Shown here in pieces: positions 60,216 to 64,000 of a DNA stretch of 64,000 bases; the stretch's first letter is position 1, and each line of letters begins with the position of its first letter. The position numbers were made by a program, and so were the translations under genes. The DNA is taken from the NCBI GenBank assembly GCA_009777775.1, contig WRLE01000018.1:1-64000 (forward strand), read 5' to 3'. The DNA is from Oscillospiraceae bacterium (GTDB lineage: Bacteria > Bacillota > Clostridia > Oscillospirales > Oscillospiraceae). A model generated the notes under the pieces. It ran no database searches. It was not told where the DNA came from and saw only the letters and a program-made list of their open reading frames with translations.

Positions 60216-61262
60216 ATGGAGAGAAGATCTATTCCCTATACTTCAAATGAGCGCCGGGTTGTGGATTATAGACCTGGAATGTTCGGCGGTCCGGACATTC
60301 CTATTTTGAACACACCTGTCAATCCTAGGGAAAACGCTAGGGGTCTGTATTTCGACAAGCACCCCTATTGGGTAGGAACCAACGACACCAGCATGCCCAT
60401 GCCTGCGATGTATAACCTGCATCTTGGCAGAAGCCGCGACGATACCGACATTTTCGGTCGTTTCTGGCAGTGGGTGGAGAGTGCCGGCGGATCCATCACC
60501 CCCCATGGTCAACCCCTTTTCACAAATGTGAATGAGTGGAAAGACCATATCAAAATCCCCAATCTGGATGAGTGGGATTGGGAAAAAGCAGCAGAAGACT
60601 TGAAGCTTGATACCCGTTTGTCCAACTGCCCATCATTGGTCAATGGCTTCTGGTTCGAGCGTATGATTTCCTGGATGGACTTCATGAATGCTGCTGAAGC
60701 CCTCATCGACGAGGACCAATACGATGCCATCCACGAGATGTTCACTGCAACCACAGAGCTTGCTTGCAAAGTGGTTGACAAGCTTTGCGACTACTGGCCC
60801 GCCATCGATGGCATCAATGTCCATGATGACTGGGGCAGCCAAAAGGCTCCATTCTTCTCAGAAGATGTCGCCCGTGAGCTGTTCCTCCCCTATATGAAGC
60901 AACTCAACGACCATATCCATTCAAAGGGTAGATACACTTCCCTCCACTCCTGCGGACGCAACGAGTCTCGCACAGCTTTGTTCATCGAAGCCGGATACGA
61001 TGAGTGGAATCCACAACCCATGAATGATACAGTTGCCATGTATGAGGCATACGGCGATAAAATCGTCCTGAGCATCGCACCGCCTTCCATTCCAGAAGGT
61101 TCTTCCGATGAAGACTATAAGATGGCTGCTAGAGATTTTGTTGACAAGTTCTGCAAACCAGGCAAAGCTGCGAGCCTTGGCATGACTGCCATGCGCGCAA
61201 ATCCTGTATTCGTCGAGGAAATTTACGAGTATTCCAGAAAGCGTTATGCAGGTTTAGTATAG
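60216..61262 (+). CDS. URO-D-family methyltransferase-like protein 2
   Basis: Protein of 348 residues in the same superfamily as the gene at 52466 but only distantly similar. The zinc-site pattern LHSCGRNE (His244, Cys246) is present; the Cys that follows in the other protein is replaced by LSIAPPS here, so the metal site differs. The C-terminal half of the barrel is otherwise normal. The ATG at 60216 follows GGAGGT by 7 bases. Substrate unknown; no corrinoid protein gene is nearby. Confidence 0.78.
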   Translation: MERRSIPYTSNERRVVDYRPGMFGGPDIPILNTPVNPRENARGLYFDKHPYWVGTNDTSMPMPAMYNLHLGRSRDDTDIFGRFWQWVESAGGSITPHGQPLFTNVNEWKDHIKIPNLDEWDWEKAAEDLKLDTRLSNCPSLVNGFWFERMISWMDFMNAAEALIDEDQYDAIHEMFTATTELACKVVDKLCDYWPAIDGINVHDDWGSQKAPFFSEDVARELFLPYMKQLNDHIHSKGRYTSLHSCGRNESRTALFIEAGYDEWNPQPMNDTVAMYEAYGDKIVLSIAPPSIPEGSSDEDYKMAARDFVDKFCKPGKAASLGMTAMRANPVFVEEIYEYSRKRYAGLV

Positions 61263-61322
61263 GTGTTTTCACCGGTAATTTGATGTTTTTCTTACCTTTT
61301 TAGTTTTTTTGGTCTATGCAAG

Positions 61323-61347
61323 GCGCGGGGGCAAAATGCCCTCGCAC
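61323..61347 (+). terminator. Possible GC-rich hairpin after URO-D-like gene 2
   Basis: GCGCGGGGGC followed by AAAAT and GCCCTCGC forms a short G/C-rich hairpin with one mismatch. No T-run follows, so it may be a weak terminator or leader element of the small gene at 61373. Confidence 0.35.
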
Positions 61348-61372
61348 TTTGCGATTCGAGGAGGTATAAAGA

Positions 61373-61552
61373 ATGAGAATTAAAGATAAATATGAAATAC
61401 CTGATTTTGACTATACATCAGAAGGATTTACTGCCTTAGAAAAAGCTTTGAAAGATGGAAAAATCGTAAAAAACCCCTTTGCTAAGTTTTATAATAAAAA
61501 TAATGAAATTTCAATCGTACAAGATACAATTGAGGAACAAAACAATACATAA
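61373..61552 (+). CDS. Small unknown protein (59 residues)
   Basis: A 59-residue frame starting MRIKDKYEIPDFDYTSEGFT and ending EEQNNT, preceded by GAGGAGG with 8 bases to the ATG. This strong ribosome site is the main reason to call it. The protein is soluble, charged and without Cys; I do not recognise it. It lies between the URO-D-like gene and the chemoreceptor, with 158 bases of AT-rich sequence before the next start, so it may have its own transcript or share that of the URO-D-like gene. Confidence 0.6.
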   Translation: MRIKDKYEIPDFDYTSEGFTALEKALKDGKIVKNPFAKFYNKNNEISIVQDTIEEQNNT

Positions 61553-61710
61553 TATTCACCAAAATAGTCCAGTATATATGTGAAGAATATGTGAAATAGT
61601 GCCTATAATAGTTGATAAAATCATCGTTATGTGTTAAAAAGTAAGAGTATGTTTTATACGGGCGAGGGGTCGCTTCTCTTCGCCATTTTATTTTTTAGGA
61701 GCAAATTTCG

Positions 61711-63798
61711 ATGAAATTAAAATGGAAAATCACTTTACCTTTGCTTTTATTACTGCTTTTACTCACTGCGATGACTACAGGAATCAACTATTACATGACC
61801 AAAGCCTCCGCCGAAAAGAGCGTTTCCAACATATTGGATTCCAACCTGGAAAGCCTCATTGGACAAATTGACAGAGCTGTGCTAACGGAAAAAATCGTAA
61901 TCGATGAAATTACCGACAAAAATGTGACCTTGGTGCGTGTTTTTTCTGAGATTCTCAAGGTTAACTCAGACATTGGGGTGTTGGATTTGAAAGATGTGGA
62001 GTTTTTCAAGTTCATTGCAAACTTACTAGGGGTAACTGAGCTAAATGTGGCAAACCAGAATGGGGTAATTGTGGGGAGCAACATAGCGGAAAACTATGGT
62101 TATAGCTTCGATTTAACAGCGGAAACTAGCCGATATTTACAAATTATATCTGATTCATCATTGGTTATTGTGGAAGAACCTCGCCAGAGCGCAAATTCCA
62201 ATAATATGTATCAATATATGGGGGTCAGCAGAGCCGATGCTAGGGGCTTCGTCCAAGTGGGATTCGATGCCCATGCTGTAAAGGAGTTTCAGGAGCATCT
62301 CGATATTATCCATACTGCATCTGCCATGAGAATAGGAACAAATGGTAGTGCAGCCATATTGCGAAACGGCGAAGTAGTCTATATGGCGAACAATTCAAGA
62401 ATTGGGCAGAATGTCAGTTCGGAAGCTTGGTATAGGCAAGTTTCAAGTGGCAGGGGCAAGGCGTGGATAAACATCAATGGGCAGGAAATGTATGCTGGTT
62501 TTGCTAATACTGGGGGTATGACCCTTTTGGTGCTGTTTCCGAAGGCGGAATATAATGAGCTTTTATCATCTGTTGTCAGCGTGAGCATTGCCAGCTTGGC
62601 GATTGCTGCGCTTATTTCTATTCTCATATATTTTATTGTATCGAGAGCTTTGTCTCCGCTTATTCCCATGACTGCCTTTATGACAAAGGCTGGAACAACG
62701 GGTGACCTTGTATTAATGCCAGAGGATATTGCAGTGATAAGCAAACTGGCTGAAAGCAAAGATGAGCTGGGACAGTGTATCGGAGCCAGTGCCAAATTCG
62801 TGGGGCGTGTTACCGAGGTGAGCGAATTTTTGGAAACTGTATCCAGTGGCGACCTCACATCGACTATCGCACCCTTGTCTGAAAAGGACACTCTTGGGAT
62901 TTGTTTGGAGTCCATGAACGAGAAGTTGAATTTGATGTTCGGCGAGATAAATCATTCCACACAACAGGTTTCCCAAGGTGCCAGACAAATTGCAAATGGT
63001 GCCCAAACCCTTGCACAAGGTTCCACAGAGCAAGCGGCTTCTATTCAGGAGCTATCAAATTCCATATCTGAAATTGCTAAGAAAACAAGGGAAAATGCCG
63101 ATGTAGCCATGCAAACCGCCGAGCTAGCTGATGCAATTAAAATGAGCGCGGAGAGGGGTACATTCCAAATGGACGAAATGATCTCTGCTGTGAAGGAAAT
63201 AACCGAAGCCAGCAATTCCATAAGCAAGGTTATAAAGGTGATTGATGATATTGCCTTCCAGACGAATATTTTAGCACTCAATGCTGCTGTGGAAGCGGCT
63301 AGAGCTGGGGTGCATGGTAAAGGTTTTGCTGTGGTGGCGGAGGAAGTCCGCAATCTGGCTGCAAAGAGTGCAGAGGCTGCTAAGGAAACTGGAATGATGA
63401 TTCAAGATTCCATGGACAAGGCAGAAGTGGGAGCGAAAATTGCTGAAGAGACGGCTGCTAGCCTCACAGAAATCGTGACTGGTATCAACGAGAGTTCCAT
63501 GATGATATTTGGCATCGCTTCTTCTTCGGAAAATCAATCCATGGAAATTATGCATATAAACGAGGGAATAGATCAAGTGACCCAGGTTGTTTCCCAAAAT
63601 AGTGCCACAGCAGAGGAGAGTGCTGCTGCCTCGGAGGAAATGAGTTCCCAGTCCATGGTGCTACAAGAGCTTATTTCCCAATTTAAACTGAAAAGCATGG
63701 GATTTTTACCAGATAGCTCCAATGCTTCCTATGGGAGCGATGAGCAGACTAAGTATCGAGAGCTTTCCTCTCCAGGAGCCGGCTTCGGGAAGTATTAG
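61711..63798 (+). CDS. Methyl-accepting chemotaxis protein
   Basis: Chemoreceptor of 695 residues. Membrane helix 1 (about 7-27), an extracellular sensor of about 255 residues (Cache-like by length and helix pattern), membrane helix 2 (about 287-310), a HAMP-like linker, then a long coiled-coil signalling domain whose hairpin tip reads [20 protein letters not shown] (conserved in the family). Flanking Glu/Gln-rich heptads provide possible methylation sites. The start follows TTAGGAG. No che or flagellar genes are in the window, so the receptor works with a chemosensory array encoded elsewhere. Confidence 0.95.
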   Translation: MKLKWKITLPLLLLLLLLTAMTTGINYYMTKASAEKSVSNILDSNLESLIGQIDRAVLTEKIVIDEITDKNVTLVRVFSEILKVNSDIGVLDLKDVEFFKFIANLLGVTELNVANQNGVIVGSNIAENYGYSFDLTAETSRYLQIISDSSLVIVEEPRQSANSNNMYQYMGVSRADARGFVQVGFDAHAVKEFQEHLDIIHTASAMRIGTNGSAAILRNGEVVYMANNSRIGQNVSSEAWYRQVSSGRGKAWININGQEMYAGFANTGGMTLLVLFPKAEYNELLSSVVSVSIASLAIAALISILIYFIVSRALSPLIPMTAFMTKAGTTGDLVLMPEDIAVISKLAESKDELGQCIGASAKFVGRVTEVSEFLETVSSGDLTSTIAPLSEKDTLGICLESMNEKLNLMFGEINHSTQQVSQGARQIANGAQTLAQGSTEQAASIQELSNSISEIAKKTRENADVAMQTAELADAIKMSAERGTFQMDEMISAVKEITEASNSISKVIKVIDDIAFQTNILALNAAVEAARAGVHGKGFAVVAEEVRNLAAKSAEAAKETGMMIQDSMDKAEVGAKIAEETAASLTEIVTGINESSMMIFGIASSSENQSMEIMHINEGIDQVTQVVSQNSATAEESAAASEEMSSQSMVLQELISQFKLKSMGFLPDSSNASYGSDEQTKYRELSSPGAGFGKY

Positions 63799-63807
63799 AC
63801 TTAATGA

Positions 63808-63956
63808 GTGAACGGGGGGACGGTTCTTTTGAGTGAACGGGGGGACGGTTCTTTTGTTCACGTTCTCTGAACGCTGAGACGATTCTTCTGTACAGGAGGA
63901 ACGTGAACAAAAGAACCGTCCCCCCGTTCACTCAAAAGAACCGTCCCCCCGTTCAC
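63808..63956. repeat. Perfect 55-bp inverted repeat
   Basis: Bases 63808-63862 and 63902-63956 are exact complements with a 39-base loop. Each arm holds two copies of a roughly 25-base unit, GTGAACGGGGGGACGGTTCT and its continuation. Its strong symmetry could act as a terminator for the chemoreceptor gene that ends 9 bases earlier. Such GGGGGGACGGTTCTTTTG repeats are seen in several Firmicutes. Confidence 0.85.
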
Positions 63957-64000
63957 CTCCCCCCCCGCCCACAGACACCCCCCCCCTACTTCCCACCACC
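63957..64000. other. C-rich low-complexity end of the window
   Basis: Forty-four bases made mostly of C with short A/T breaks. It may be the flank of another repeat or poor sequence at a contig edge; no gene is visible. Confidence 0.4.

Noticed and set aside
61553-61710. Cyclic di-GMP riboswitch before the chemoreceptor, or before the Tad operon at 10300-10510
   Set aside because: Neither leader contains the conserved core of the class I riboswitch by eye.

Overview
The window reads as chromosome of a low-GC, Gram-positive anaerobe of the Clostridia type. The grounds are strong AGGAGG ribosome sites, no outer-membrane genes, RNase J, FabK as enoyl-ACP reductase, FabT-style control of fatty acid synthesis, an SLH-domain S-layer protein, a flotillin FloA, a Firmicutes-type Tad pilus locus and a SpoVB-like/MazG/HU/S4 cluster. 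I cannot name the species. I saw no rRNA, tRNA, CRISPR array, integrase or complete insertion sequence.

Layout. (1) 0.2-4.4 kb: a SpoOB-type histidine kinase and a LytTR response regulator, separated by NfeD, FloA and an unknown protein. (2) 4.4-10 kb: metG, uppP and ftsK/spoIIIE. (3) 10.5-23.6 kb: a long Tad (type IVb pilus) operon of tadZ, tadA, tadB, tadC, a Flp-like pilin, TadE-like pseudopilins, a large DUF5702-like protein and a prepilin peptidase. It continues into a WG-repeat membrane protein, an FHA protein and a Ser/Thr kinase. (4) 23.6-27.3 kb: a restriction-modification island with two m5C methyltransferases, an HpaII-family endonuclease and a Vsr nickase, under its own strong promoter. 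(5) 27.5-37.7 kb: telA, rpe, recR, rnjA and an ArsC-like protein; the opposite-strand cluster SpoVB-like/mazG/HU/S4; then an HtrA protease behind two perfect DnaA boxes. (6) 37.7-41.7 kb: two Na/Pi-cotransporter paralogues, each preceded by an 11-bp-period array of TGTAAA boxes that looks like a PhoP/PhoB operator. (7) 41.75-52.4 kb: the whole type II fatty acid operon, fabT-fabH-acpP-fabK-fabD-fabG-fabF-accB-fabZ-accC-accD-accA, with a 45-bp perfect palindrome at its promoter and short palindromic repeat arrays in two gaps. (8) 52.4-64 kb: accessory DNA with two URO-D-family methyltransferases, an Rpn-type nuclease with nine GKIE repeats, an S-layer gene, a frameshifted Uma2 gene, a chemoreceptor, and several repeat families, including a 278-bp MITE-like element with 44-bp perfect terminal inverted repeats and a probable 9-bp target duplication.

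Working together: metG, uppP, ftsK, recR, rnjA, rpe and the fab/acc operon are housekeeping. The Tad locus builds a surface pilus and probably carries its own phospho-signalling (FHA plus kinase). The Na/Pi pair is probably phosphate-regulated. The last 12 kb is where repeats and decayed copies gather. No single locus is clearly a new system. The best candidates for something undescribed are the flotillin-embedded two-component operon, the Tad-linked WG/FHA/kinase tail, the 3'-UTR module shared by three loci, and the MITE.
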